From positions 1,717,549 to 1,781,548 of the forward strand of contig NZ_LIUT01000001.1 in NCBI RefSeq assembly GCF_001277345.1: a stretch of 64,000 bases of DNA, in the 5' to 3' direction. Of this stretch, positions 34,728-43,154 are shown piece by piece. A program made the translations under genes and the position numbers. The notes under the pieces are model-generated. The model was not told the origin of the DNA and ran no database searches. It saw only the letters and a list, made by a program, of their open reading frames with translations. Position 1 is the stretch's first letter. The number at the start of each line of letters is the position of its first letter. The DNA is from Paenibacillus solani. GTDB lineage: Bacteria > Bacillota > Bacilli > Paenibacillales > Paenibacillaceae.

Positions 34728-35405
34728 ATGAACAAGGAACGATGGAAGCAGGCGGAAACAGCGCTGGCTAATATGAAGGTTATTAAGAATGGTGTCAACG
34801 ACCCCGTAACGATTGAGGGTGAATCAGATCAACTGCGTTGCATCGGAATCGGTACGGATGCTGCCGTATTCGTCTATGAATCTATGCCGGCCTATGCGTA
34901 TAAGCTATATGCGGAGGAGGCGCTTCCCAAAAAGGAAGCGGAAGTTAAGGTCTATCATGAACTGATGGGCAGCCCTTATTTTCCTGAATTTTATGGAGCT
35001 GGCGAACGTTATGTGGCGATCAGCCACGAATCGGGATTAACCCTTTACGATTGTCTGCTCTATGGTGTGCCCGTTCCTAGGCAAGTCATCGACGATGTCG
35101 AAGCAGCACGCTCTTATGTGCGGAGCAAGGGATTAAATCCAAGGGACATTCATTTGAAGAATGTTCTATTGCAGGAAGGCAGAGGGAAGGTGCTCGATGT
35201 CTCAGAGTATGTTCAGGACGGAAACGACAAGCGATGGGAGCATCTCGTGTGGGCTTACGATAACGTATACCCGCTGCTTGAAGGCAAGAAGCTGCCGCTT
35301 TGGGTATTGGAGGCTGTGAAGAACGGATATTACCGTCTTGACCCGTCGAGCGTGAATATGCAGGAATTTGCAGATCGGATCAGCAAGCTGTTTTTCAGAA
35401 AATAG
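34728..35405 (+). CDS. protein-kinase-fold protein (small Ser/Thr-kinase-like)
   Basis: 225 residues from ATG 34728, next to GAGGTGG; ATG 34716 lacks a site. It has a reduced kinase fold: CIGIGTDAAVFVYE as glycine-rich loop, YKLYAEEALPKKEAEV with the Lys and Glu pair, NPRDIHLKNVLL as catalytic loop, and DVSEY in place of DFG. The RDIHLKN form keeps the metal-binding Asn. Comparable small kinase-like proteins (YrzF type) occur in Bacillales. Substrate and activity are unknown. It is preceded by TTGACA at 34674 and separated from the NRPS gene by a terminator. Confidence 0.72.
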   Translation: MNKERWKQAETALANMKVIKNGVNDPVTIEGESDQLRCIGIGTDAAVFVYESMPAYAYKLYAEEALPKKEAEVKVYHELMGSPYFPEFYGAGERYVAISHESGLTLYDCLLYGVPVPRQVIDDVEAARSYVRSKGLNPRDIHLKNVLLQEGRGKVLDVSEYVQDGNDKRWEHLVWAYDNVYPLLEGKKLPLWVLEAVKNGYYRLDPSSVNMQEFADRISKLFFRK

Positions 35406-35483
35406 GCACGGAATGCTTTTCTCTTGTGCAGTACTAAGAACAGGGCAAGCAGGTTATCATAACACAAAAGGAGTGTGTGACGA

Positions 35484-35834
35484 ATGAAACTGCTTGTAAA
35501 ATTGTTGGTGCATGGAGTCTTGATCACTTCCCTGCTCGTATCACTTTCCAATACTCCCTTCACAGGGGCATTATTGACGGCATTAGGAATTGGTATCGTT
35601 GCTTATCTGGTGGGGGATTTGTTTATTTTGCCTCGTACCAGCAATATGTTCGCAACGATAGCGGATGCCGGTTTGGTATTTGTCATGTTATGGGTCATTA
35701 GAGAGGTTACAAATTGGACCGTAGATTTCCCTGAAATACTCCTGTTAGCCATATTCGCCGGATGCTTTGAGTATTTGTTTCATATGTGGCTCAGAGGCGA
35801 AAATTTGTTTAAAAAAAATCAACGAGTTTCGTAG
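35484..35834 (+). CDS. DUF2512 (YndM-like) membrane protein
   Basis: 116 residues with four hydrophobic helices. The sequence LVGDLFILPRTSNMFATIADAG at the second-third helix is the recognisable core of the YndM/DUF2512 family, found in spore-forming Bacillota. ATG 35484 has AAGGAGTG upstream. Function is unknown; a role in the forespore or mother cell membrane has been proposed by association only. Confidence 0.82.
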   Translation: MKLLVKLLVHGVLITSLLVSLSNTPFTGALLTALGIGIVAYLVGDLFILPRTSNMFATIADAGLVFVMLWVIREVTNWTVDFPEILLLAIFAGCFEYLFHMWLRGENLFKKNQRVS

Positions 35835-35912
35835 AAATCATATACAGAAATTTACACTGAGACATATAAAACAAGGCTGCCATATCGTGATGGAAGCCTT
35901 GAAGGAACAATA

Positions 35913-35953
35913 AACTTAGCCCCATTGCTATATTGAAGCAATGGGGCTAAGTT
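35913..35953. terminator. bidirectional terminator, 17-bp perfect stem
   Basis: AACTTAGCCCCATTGCT (35913-35929) pairs perfectly with AGCAATGGGGCTAAGTT (35937-35953). It serves the DUF2512 gene and the converging duplicated-barrel gene. Confidence 0.92.
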
Positions 35954-35965
35954 TTCTATCAACAG

Positions 35966-37756
35966 TTAAGGCTTCGCGTTCTTCCAATAAGTATACGCAT
36001 GTACCAGATTACCTGCATATGAAGGTGAATCTTTCAATAAATCAGGCAGCTTGGCGAGTTCTTGCTCCATGTAGGCAGCTCCTTCTTCATAGAAGGTGAT
36101 ATGGTCGCCTTCGTGGCTGGCTTTGATCTCTACCGATAGCTGGATCGGCTTGCCAAGCTCATCTGCAAATGCAATCTCTTCTTTGGACACTCCGACAATC
36201 CCGTTCGAACCTGCCGCAACATCCCGGAAGGCCATAAGAGAAACATGGTCCATTCGTTGAATCATCCACTTGCTAAGAGACATCTCTTCACCGGGTATGT
36301 TGTATTTATCCAGCCAAACGGCCATGTCCATGCTGGCTTCCAGGTTGGAATCCTTCTTCAATTCAGTAACGAATGCATCCAGATTCGAAGTCCATTCCGT
36401 AATAACCTGCTGTGTATTTTCGTGCCAAGCTGGCAGCACATAAGGCTCAATATCCAGGTGTATGCCGTGAAAACGGGCTTGGCCTTCCACAGCTCGATTA
36501 TAGTCCTTCACGTATTGGATTAGCCGCATCATTCTTGGCCGATTCTCTTCTAGCGCCCAGATCGGATGACCGCCCATAGCATGAACCTCGATTCCTGCTT
36601 CAGCCGCTTGTTTAACAAACGATGAGAACGAAGTATATGGCTGCTCCAGGTCCAGCCGTACATATAGCCAGTTCAGCTTTTTTTCTTTGGCAAACGCAAG
36701 AATTTCCTGGCTGTTATGAATCACTTCAGACGCTTCCCATATATAGGTTCCTCTTACGATGGGATCACGATTTACGGGATCCGCATCGGGCACACGCCCG
36801 TTTTCTCTCGGATCAGGTTCCGGTTCAGGGGCGGGGGATGGGGAAGTTGGTTCGTTGCCGTCAGGCGGTGCCACTTCATCATTTGTCATGCTCTGCCAAT
36901 TGCGAATGTCGTGAATGGCAACCCCGGCAAAAGATGCATAGGAACCGAGTACGCTAGCCAGATGATCCAATTTCCGATTCATCTGTTCCTTGCTTTGCCC
37001 ATAAAAGCTGGTGTGAGATTCACCCGGCATTTCTTTGGTATTCACACCAATCATTACATGCTTTCCAAGCCGGTCGGCAAGCTCCAGCTCATGACGCGTC
37101 AGATTAAGGATGCCATGCTCGGACTCCACCTCATTCCGATAAGCCATTATGGTGACATGGTCAAAAGTTCTGATCAGCCACTCATCGAGGCTCTGTCCAT
37201 TCGCCAAGGTATACGAATCAAACCAGAAAGGGATATCAATCCCAAGTTCTAGTCCGCTGCCGGAAACCCGGCTTAGGAACATGTTCAGATTCTGCTCCCA
37301 GCTGGCAATGATCTTCTGATGATCCGTCTCCCATTGGTTCAGTACATAGGGTTCGATATCCAAATGAATTCCGTCAAATCTTGCATCAGCCGCAACCTTG
37401 CCATTATAATCGTTCACCCAATCAGCGAGATCGAGCATATCATCGGCATGTTCGGTGAGAGCCCATCCGGGATCACCTCCCAAGGCATGAACTGCGATTT
37501 GATCTTCATGCGCACGCCGTATAAATGCTTCGTATGTGTCTGATGACATCTGACGATCGATCTGCAAGTAAATCAGGTTAATTCCTTCTTCACGCGAGAA
37601 ACCAAGCAGTTCTTCGCCGCCATCTTGAATCAGATTGGTCTGCCATATCCAGGTTGCCTTCTTTACTGCATTCTCGCCGTAGACTGGGGTGTGCAGCCCT
37701 GCCAGTATCATGACCACCAAGAGGCCGGCAAGCTTCCGGTAACCCTTTGCCTTCAA
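35966..37756 (-). CDS. secreted protein with two tandem TIM-barrel-like glycosidase-type domains
   Basis: 596 residues from TTG (37756-37754) with GGAGGG six bases upstream; an in-frame ATG at 37789 lacks a site and would spoil the signal peptide (LAGLLVVMILAGLHTPVYG). Two homologous ~255-residue units follow: ATWIWQ...GIHLDIEPYVL and GTYIWEA...GIHLDIEPYVL, each with HALGGDPGWAL/HAMGGHPIWAL and a DHVTIMAYR/DHVSLMAFR strand. The DIEPY motif carries acids placed as in glycosidase barrels. A Pro/Glu-rich linker of ~40 residues joins them. It is probably an extracellular or wall polysaccharide hydrolase, but I cannot name the family. Confidence 0.75.
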   Translation of the reverse strand: MKAKGYRKLAGLLVVMILAGLHTPVYGENAVKKATWIWQTNLIQDGGEELLGFSREEGINLIYLQIDRQMSSDTYEAFIRRAHEDQIAVHALGGDPGWALTEHADDMLDLADWVNDYNGKVAADARFDGIHLDIEPYVLNQWETDHQKIIASWEQNLNMFLSRVSGSGLELGIDIPFWFDSYTLANGQSLDEWLIRTFDHVTIMAYRNEVESEHGILNLTRHELELADRLGKHVMIGVNTKEMPGESHTSFYGQSKEQMNRKLDHLASVLGSYASFAGVAIHDIRNWQSMTNDEVAPPDGNEPTSPSPAPEPEPDPRENGRVPDADPVNRDPIVRGTYIWEASEVIHNSQEILAFAKEKKLNWLYVRLDLEQPYTSFSSFVKQAAEAGIEVHAMGGHPIWALEENRPRMMRLIQYVKDYNRAVEGQARFHGIHLDIEPYVLPAWHENTQQVITEWTSNLDAFVTELKKDSNLEASMDMAVWLDKYNIPGEEMSLSKWMIQRMDHVSLMAFRDVAAGSNGIVGVSKEEIAFADELGKPIQLSVEIKASHEGDHITFYEEGAAYMEQELAKLPDLLKDSPSYAGNLVHAYTYWKNAKP

Positions 37757-38103
37757 TGTTTTCCCTCCATTTCTCTGTGAGAACTCCATAGATTCTCTAT
37801 ATCGTAAACGGGGTTATTATAGCATTGATGTTTCGAAAAATGATGAGGCCATATTCTTAGAGGACAGACTGTAATCGCTGAACCGAACAGTTGATCGGTA
37901 TAGAAGGAACTACTCAATAATTTCAAATTATTGGATAAATCATATAATTTATAATAATTAGTACAAAATAAGGCGAAATACTCAGGAATAAAGAAGCGAT
38001 TCCCATACACATATGACCCAGTTTCCCTATTTAAAAATGGGATTAGCGTTTCAGGGCCAATAGGGGAAATTACATTTTTCAGACCGGTAATTTCAACCAT
38101 CAT
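37753..38103 (-). CDS. possible small gene coupled to the duplicated-barrel gene
   Basis: 116 codons from ATG 38103 (minus strand), eight bases after AAGGTG. Its stop overlaps the TTG start of the next gene (TTGA), as in coupled genes. The first ~60 residues look protein-like (SPIGPETLIPFLNRETG), the rest is Cys/His/Tyr-rich and less convincing. No family is recognised. A perfect 19-bp palindrome (37915-37933) lies within it. It may be a real short protein, a decayed gene, or only leader DNA. Confidence 0.3.
   Translation of the reverse strand: MMVEITGLKNVISPIGPETLIPFLNRETGSYVYGNRFFIPEYFALFCTNYYKLYDLSNNLKLLSSSFYTDQLFGSAITVCPLRIWPHHFSKHQCYNNPVYDIENLWSSHREMEGKH
37915..37933. repeat. perfect palindrome, AT-rich
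   Basis: CAATAATTT-C-AAATTATTG, 9-bp arms with a single central base. It lies ~160 bases upstream of the barrel gene on the minus strand and could be an operator for it. Confidence 0.4.
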
Positions 38104-38238
38104 AGTGAACACACCTTAAATTCGTGGGCGTGGAGGTTTGGATATATTTATGACCATAACCTGGGTTCGTGCTGGATAAACCGTATAAAGCTCTGAATTG
38201 ACGTCTATCCTAGAACTAAAACGTAAGGTGGAGCTAAC

Positions 38239-38652
38239 ATGATTAATTTGGAATCGAGTCTGGAGAATATTGAAGATCGTTTCGTGAACATCGATACCTA
38301 CCTGTGTAAGCATAATTTTTCTTTAGCGGGAAACTGGGATTACAAGCATGGGTACCTGGATAAGCGGTTGGATCAGGAGCGGATGGTGTGGTTGCGGATT
38401 CCTTTTCGAGTTACCCAAGGCAGCCTGGACGGCGAATGTGGAGGATGCCAAGCCATGGTCAGGCTAGGTCGGCCTTTTGTATTCAGACATATCTACAATA
38501 AGGGAACCGATAAGCATGCGGCCCCTCATCTTCTCGGAGCAGTATTTGATCAATTCCAGTCTCCCATCGATCCGGATGCTTCTTTGGATGAGATGTGGGT
38601 TGAGGAAGCGAAAAAAGTTCTGGTTGAGGTGGAGACTGGCTATTTGCAATGA
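38239..38652 (+). CDS. YugN-like family protein
   Basis: 137 residues, ATG after AAGGTGGAG. The stretch FSLAGNWDYKHGYLDKRL followed by VWLRIPFRVTQGSLD and FRHIYNKG matches the YugN-like family of Bacillales as I know it. The family is cytosolic and uncharacterised. No operon partner; a terminator follows at 38699. Confidence 0.72.
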   Translation: MINLESSLENIEDRFVNIDTYLCKHNFSLAGNWDYKHGYLDKRLDQERMVWLRIPFRVTQGSLDGECGGCQAMVRLGRPFVFRHIYNKGTDKHAAPHLLGAVFDQFQSPIDPDASLDEMWVEEAKKVLVEVETGYLQ

Positions 38653-38698
38653 ATTTCAGTATCTGGTTCTTAGGTTGATCATTTCCCAGTTTGCTTTT

Positions 38699-38728
38699 AA
38701 AGCCGTGCAGATAATGTACGGCTTTTTT
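38699..38728 (+). terminator. intrinsic terminator
   Basis: AAGCCGT pairs with ACGGCTT around a 12-nt loop and is followed by T residues. The rest of the 38653-38960 gap carries short open stretches in two frames (see findings) and the promoter of the next gene. Confidence 0.75.
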
Positions 38729-38960
38729 GGTTATGCTGATCGCGACAATCGGGGCTTATGTTATTTATGGGTGAACGCCTTGAGTAAATACTTTGAGAAA
38801 ACTTTAAGAGATTTCGTAGAAGGAATACGAGGAGCAGCTATTTCATCTGGAACAAGTCTCAGATAAGCAGAAGGTGACGTTCATCATACTGCCGGTCACA
38901 TAGAAATTTAATTAACCCTGCGGTATAATTAATTTTATCGACATACTTGAAGGGATTGTG

Positions 38961-39737
38961 ATGAATATGAAGCAAGTTAACAAGCCAAAGGGCAAGAAGT
39001 GGAACAGGATACTCCTATGGACTCTATCAATTTTGGCCGTTGTTATCATAGCAGCTTATTTCCTACTGGACTCACTTACGTACAAACCGCTTAGTGAAGC
39101 AAAGGCCGTATTCCAAAGTAATACGGAGAAGATAACGATCACACAGCTTAAGAACGGATATCGTTTCGAACCTGCGGATGGAGGGGCGATCGAGCCGAAC
39201 ATTATTTTTTATCCAGGCGGCTTGGTGGAACCGGAGAGTTATGCGCCTTTTGCCAAAAGAATGGCGGAGAAGGGGCACCGCGTATATATTGCTTCCATGC
39301 CCTTGAATCTCGCTGTATTCGGTCAGAATAAGGCAGATGCCTTTATATCGGAGCATCCGGACAATCGATATGTTATTGGCGGCCATTCCTTGGGAGGTGT
39401 TTTTGCTGCGAGATATGCTTCTGAACACGCGGAGCGCATTGATGGTGTATATTTCATGGCTTCCTACGCTGATGATGGGGGCGATCTAAATGGGCTAAAC
39501 ATGTCCGCACTGCAGTTGAGCGGTACGCAGGATGGCGTTCTGGATCGGACGAAATGGGAAGCGGCAAAAGAGAATATGCCGAAAGCTACCACCTATGTGG
39601 ATATTACAGGAGGTAATCATGGGCAATTCGGTTCCTACGGTTTTCAAAAAGGAGACCACCAGGCTTCCATTACAGAGGCTGAGCAGTTGAACGAAGTGAT
39701 TGAGGCGATGGACCTTTGGATTCAGAATTTAGAGTAG
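38961..39737 (+). CDS. membrane-anchored alpha/beta hydrolase
   Basis: 258 residues from ATG 38961, six bases after AAGGG. A basic N-terminus and one membrane helix (~15-37) anchor an extracellular domain. The nucleophile elbow is GHSLGG, the oxyanion strand is NIIFYPGGLVEPESY, and the catalytic His is probable in TGGNHGQFGSYG; an acid lies in SGTQDGVLD. This is the carboxymethylenebutenolidase-like alpha/beta hydrolase family often annotated as membrane hydrolase in Bacillota. Substrate unknown. It lies 61 bases before the isoprenoid-synthase chimera, on the same strand, without a terminator between. Confidence 0.85.
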   Translation: MNMKQVNKPKGKKWNRILLWTLSILAVVIIAAYFLLDSLTYKPLSEAKAVFQSNTEKITITQLKNGYRFEPADGGAIEPNIIFYPGGLVEPESYAPFAKRMAEKGHRVYIASMPLNLAVFGQNKADAFISEHPDNRYVIGGHSLGGVFAARYASEHAERIDGVYFMASYADDGGDLNGLNMSALQLSGTQDGVLDRTKWEAAKENMPKATTYVDITGGNHGQFGSYGFQKGDHQASITEAEQLNEVIEAMDLWIQNLE

Positions 39738-39798
39738 TACCGACGGTTGTAACTAAATTGTAACCCGAGTGAAACTTCTACGTATAAAGGTTATAAAC

Positions 39799-42231
39799 AT
39801 GGCTTCATGTTTAACACTTAAAGAAGTTGAGGGATTCCATCATATGAATGTAGCGTATACAGATCATGCCGATACGGGATATCGGCGGGCTGAAGAGAAG
39901 GCAGCCCAGTATTTTGCATCACTTTATGTACAGGTTAAGGAAAAGAGTTATATACCTATCCTGACAGAAGACATTCTATTATGGAGACGCAAGCATATTC
40001 GTCGTTTTGCATGGCGATCTTTTTTTTCGCTTGAAAAAAGAAAACCGGATACTCGGGATTACCATAAATATATCGGATGGCTCCATCATACTGGCGAGTT
40101 GGATCAATACTTGGACCGAAGCATTTCTTATATATATATGCGAGATCTGGGGATGGCCCTTGACTCACCGGATACAAAAAGAAGAATTCTGCAGGTTGTG
40201 GAGGATACCAAAAAACTGCTGCTTCACTCCGTGAGCAAAGATGGGGGAAACAAGGCGCCGGATTTTATAAGTCTGGCCGGATTGTATCGGTGGGCCCAGA
40301 AAGAAGGAATAGAAACGGCCGTCATCTGGGTCATTAACAAGCTGAAGCATGTGGCGGATCATATTCCCGAGGAGATGGATGCAGAGCAAGCCCAGCGAAA
40401 ACTGATCAAAATCATAGTGGGTGTTGTCATGCATGTCATTGAGGATCTGGGGGCGGAGGCATCCCCGGCTGAAAGATCGGCTCGTCTGGAAGATGCCATC
40501 CGGCTGGGCTATTCTTATGGGTTAACCTATCCCTTCATAGACGATCTTCTTGATTCCGGAGTATTGAACGTTCAAGAGAAGGAGCAATACTCGCAAATGA
40601 TACGGCATGCACTGCTCACCGGAACTGTGCCGGAAGTTGGTCAGTGGAACGGAAAAAACATGGAGCTCGTTCATTATGTGCATCAGGAACTCACGGATGC
40701 GTTCGAGTATATTAAAGGCCGACAGAGGCCGGAAACGCAGCAAACTTTTTTCGAGCAGTCCAACGTGTTTTTCCATTCCCAGCATGTAGATCGGACCAAG
40801 GATCTCGCAAATCCACATTACACAAATGAAGAATTATATATGCCGATCATTCTGAAGTCAGCATCCTCCCGCTTGATTGTCCGTTCTGTCATAAGCGCAT
40901 CAGCGGACGAAGACTTCGAGGAGCGAATCTTCGCTTATGGAATTTACAATCAGCTGGCCGATGATTTTGCCGATATGTTTCAGGATATGGGAGATGGAGC
41001 AGTAACGCCCTACACCTATTATTTGAAATATCGGGACCAGCGGACTGATCTCATTAATCCTTATGAATTGTACTGGGCTGTGATCTCGCATCTAATCCAT
41101 AATGTCTACGACTCGGACGCCAAGACGCGAGAGCTGTTGCTTGACCGGGCCATCAATGGCTTAAAGCGTTGCAAACAGCGGGTCGGAGCTGAAAATTATA
41201 ATGAAATTATGAGGATTTTTGCATCCGGGAATCCGGAATTTAATGAACTTATCCAGCAAATGGTCCGTAAAGCGGATCAGGTGGATTTTTTGGATAAATT
41301 GCTGCGGGATCAGATGGTTGCCATGCTGAGAAACGAGCGGAAAGAGAAGGATTATTTTATCGATACCTTTAAATCCGTGCGGGAAGAAATCAATCATAAC
41401 TTGCAAATTGACAAGGCCCATGACATACCACCGATGAAAGCCACACTGATCGATGCGGCCAACTATACGCTTGAAGGAGACGGCAAGCGACTAAGACCCA
41501 TCTTAACCTGGGTTATGGCGGTGAAGGAATATGGACTGCAAGCTTCGGCAGTTATACCGCTGCTGAGGTCATTGGAATACATGCATACCGCATCCTTGAT
41601 CTTCGATGATTTACCGACCCAGGATAACGCCTCCGTCCGAAGAGGGCGGCCTACCTTGCACCGGGTTCATGACAGTGCCACGGCAGAAATTACGGGTTTG
41701 TACCTGATTCAGAAAGCCATTGAAGAACAGTCTTCACTCAAAGGATTCGATCCGGAAACGGTTCTGAAACTGATACAGTATTCGTCCTCGCGGGCGGGAG
41801 ACATGTGTGCCGGTCAGGCGATGGATTTGAATTCCAAGGGGAAGCTATTGTCTTTGGAGGAGCTGAATACGGTCTGTTATTACAAGACGGGTATCGCATT
41901 TGAGGCTTCTCTCGTGATGCCGGCCATTCTGGCTCAGGTGAATGAAACCGAAATCGCCATCTTGAAGAAGTTTGCCTATCATGCGGGCATTGCTTTCCAG
42001 ATTCAGGATGACCTGCTGGATGTGCAAGGGGATATGGAGCAGCTGGGGAAACCCGGCGGACAGGATGCGGAGAACAACACATCGACCTTCGTGACAATTT
42101 TGGGGCAGGAAGGTGCCAGCCGGGAGATGTGGGAGCATTATTGCCTGGCGATGGAAGCGCTGCGGGAGCTGCCGCGTCACACGGCATTTCTCGAACACTT
42201 ACTCAATTACATGGTAAACCGAGACCGTTAG
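39799..42231 (+). CDS. chimeric isoprenoid synthase: N-terminal Asp-rich helical domain + C-terminal polyprenyl diphosphate synthase
   Basis: 810 residues from ATG 39799 (AAAGG eight bases upstream); GTG 39769 and ATG 39844 are alternatives. Numbering below is from GTG 39769. Residues ~550-820 are a complete trans-prenyltransferase: GDGKRLRPIL, first Asp-rich motif FDDLPTQDN (D613, D614, D619), RRGRPTLH, KTGIAFEAS, second motif QIQDDLLDVQGD (D747, D748, D751). The N-terminal ~540 residues are all-helical and carry their own pair, YPFIDDLLD (D258, D259, D262) and NQLADDFADMFQD (D398, D399, D402), 140 residues apart, the same spacing as in a class I terpenoid fold. This suggests a terpene synthase or inactive partner domain fused to its prenyl diphosphate source. 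Single-domain synthases are ~290-350 residues. Confidence 0.85.
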   Translation: MASCLTLKEVEGFHHMNVAYTDHADTGYRRAEEKAAQYFASLYVQVKEKSYIPILTEDILLWRRKHIRRFAWRSFFSLEKRKPDTRDYHKYIGWLHHTGELDQYLDRSISYIYMRDLGMALDSPDTKRRILQVVEDTKKLLLHSVSKDGGNKAPDFISLAGLYRWAQKEGIETAVIWVINKLKHVADHIPEEMDAEQAQRKLIKIIVGVVMHVIEDLGAEASPAERSARLEDAIRLGYSYGLTYPFIDDLLDSGVLNVQEKEQYSQMIRHALLTGTVPEVGQWNGKNMELVHYVHQELTDAFEYIKGRQRPETQQTFFEQSNVFFHSQHVDRTKDLANPHYTNEELYMPIILKSASSRLIVRSVISASADEDFEERIFAYGIYNQLADDFADMFQDMGDGAVTPYTYYLKYRDQRTDLINPYELYWAVISHLIHNVYDSDAKTRELLLDRAINGLKRCKQRVGAENYNEIMRIFASGNPEFNELIQQMVRKADQVDFLDKLLRDQMVAMLRNERKEKDYFIDTFKSVREEINHNLQIDKAHDIPPMKATLIDAANYTLEGDGKRLRPILTWVMAVKEYGLQASAVIPLLRSLEYMHTASLIFDDLPTQDNASVRRGRPTLHRVHDSATAEITGLYLIQKAIEEQSSLKGFDPETVLKLIQYSSSRAGDMCAGQAMDLNSKGKLLSLEELNTVCYYKTGIAFEASLVMPAILAQVNETEIAILKKFAYHAGIAFQIQDDLLDVQGDMEQLGKPGGQDAENNTSTFVTILGQEGASREMWEHYCLAMEALRELPRHTAFLEHLLNYMVNRDR

Positions 42232-42392
42232 GTTCGCTCCTTGCACGCCGTAAGAAAGCGTTGGCTAATCTGTAATATTAAAAACAAGTAATTGTATTGG
42301 TATGAGTATTGTCCCAAACGACTATCTACAAATGAGTTTTGATTTTCAAAATGTCGATTTAGTTGTGCCAATCGACTATGAATTAAGGCTTG

Positions 42393-42452
42393 TGAACTGA
42401 ACCCCGAATAGTGGACACTTTAAAAAAGTGAGCCTATTCGGGGTTCAGTTCA
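42393..42452. repeat. 60-bp palindrome resembling two abutted IS3/IS150-type ends
   Basis: The sequence begins TGAACTGAACCCCGAATAG and ends with its exact complement, CTATTCGGGGTTCAGTTCA, around an A/T-rich centre that also forms CACTTT/AAGTG. TG...CA termini with an ACCCC core are typical of IS3-family ends. No transposase lies between, and no T-run follows, so it looks like a solo end pair or a tiny MITE; it could still act as a terminator for the chimeric synthase. No target duplication is evident. Confidence 0.55.
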
Positions 42453-42482
42453 GAGTCGCCTTTAAGTTGCTTTATTATAAAT

Positions 42483-42740
42483 TTATTCAATTTCTAAAGT
42501 GAATCTAAAACTATTATCAATTGGAACAAAACTATCTTCGTTGTTATCAATATTCCATTGCTTCCAATATATTGTAAGAGCCAATAAAAATTTGGTTGTA
42601 TCCGCATACCCTCCAAGTGTATACGCTAAAGTTAATTCTTCATCTTTTTTCACTTCTAAATTATATGGGGGATACTTAACTAAAAGTAAATCCTTTCCTT
42701 CATTTTTTAAATCTTGATTAATGACTAATTCTTTCTTGTA
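42483..42740 (-). pseudogene. C-terminal fragment of an unknown protein
   Basis: The minus-strand frame ending at 42483 encodes ~85 residues with a normal protein-like composition, including LEVKKDEELTLAYTLGGYAD and NSFRFTLEIE at the end. No start codon is available: an in-frame stop lies immediately upstream (about 42743). It is AT-rich like the island and abuts other debris. The parent family is not recognised. Confidence 0.45.
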
Positions 42741-42779
42741 TTAGTAGTGTTTCAGCATTGTCCGTTATTCTTTTACACG

Positions 42780-43002
42780 GGCCGTTAATGCCTCTAATCG
42801 CGTCATTATTTGTATTTATGGCTTCTATGGGCATGACATCGACATCCACTTTCTTACCGGCTTCATCACATTAGTGATCGTTGTTGGAATAAAGGATCGT
42901 TCATTTACCAGGATTAAAAATCCTATTAAGCAAAAGGCTCCATGGTGGGTGTGGTTAGGGGGAATTCTTGGGGGAATCTTTGTTGTAAACTTTTTGATAT
43001 AG
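42780..43002 (+). pseudogene. degenerate YdcZ/DMT-type membrane protein fragment
   Basis: Plus-strand frames read PLIASLFVFMASMG and then, after a phase change, TGFITLVIVVG followed by KAPWWVWLGGILGGIFVV and a stop. The W-W-x-W-L-G-G-x-L-G motif is typical of the YdcZ (DUF606) transporter family. Frame shifts, the early stop and absent start show that it is broken. Confidence 0.5.
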
Positions 43003-43118
43003 GCAAGGTAACATTTTAGGGACACCGTAAGTATTTCATTCTCTAAACGCTATCCTTTATTTGTGGAGCTTCAATCTACTGAAGAGCTATGGTGATAACT
43101 TTTTTACAGCACAACACA

Positions 43119-43148
43119 TTGACAAATTACAATATGTTAGTGTATTAT
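43119..43148 (+). promoter_or_regulatory. arsR promoter with candidate operator (43131-43147)
   Basis: TTGACA (43119-43124) and TATTAT (43143-43148) are 18 bp apart; the transcript would begin at or near the ATG at 43155, so it may be leaderless. AATATGTTAGTGTATTA overlaps spacer and -10 and matches 14 of 17 bases at 43658-43674. Confidence 0.55.
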
Positions 43149-43154
43149 GTCTCT

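Noticed and set aside
42499..42717. 72-residue plus-strand ORF
   Set aside because: Antisense to the better protein-like minus-strand fragment (42483-42740); Ser/Phe-rich and without an RBS.
42825..43025. 66-residue minus-strand ORF opposite the YdcZ-like fragment
   Set aside because: Its charged and polar composition is what the complement of a hydrophobic plus-strand gene gives; the W-W-x-W-L-G-G motif supports the plus strand.
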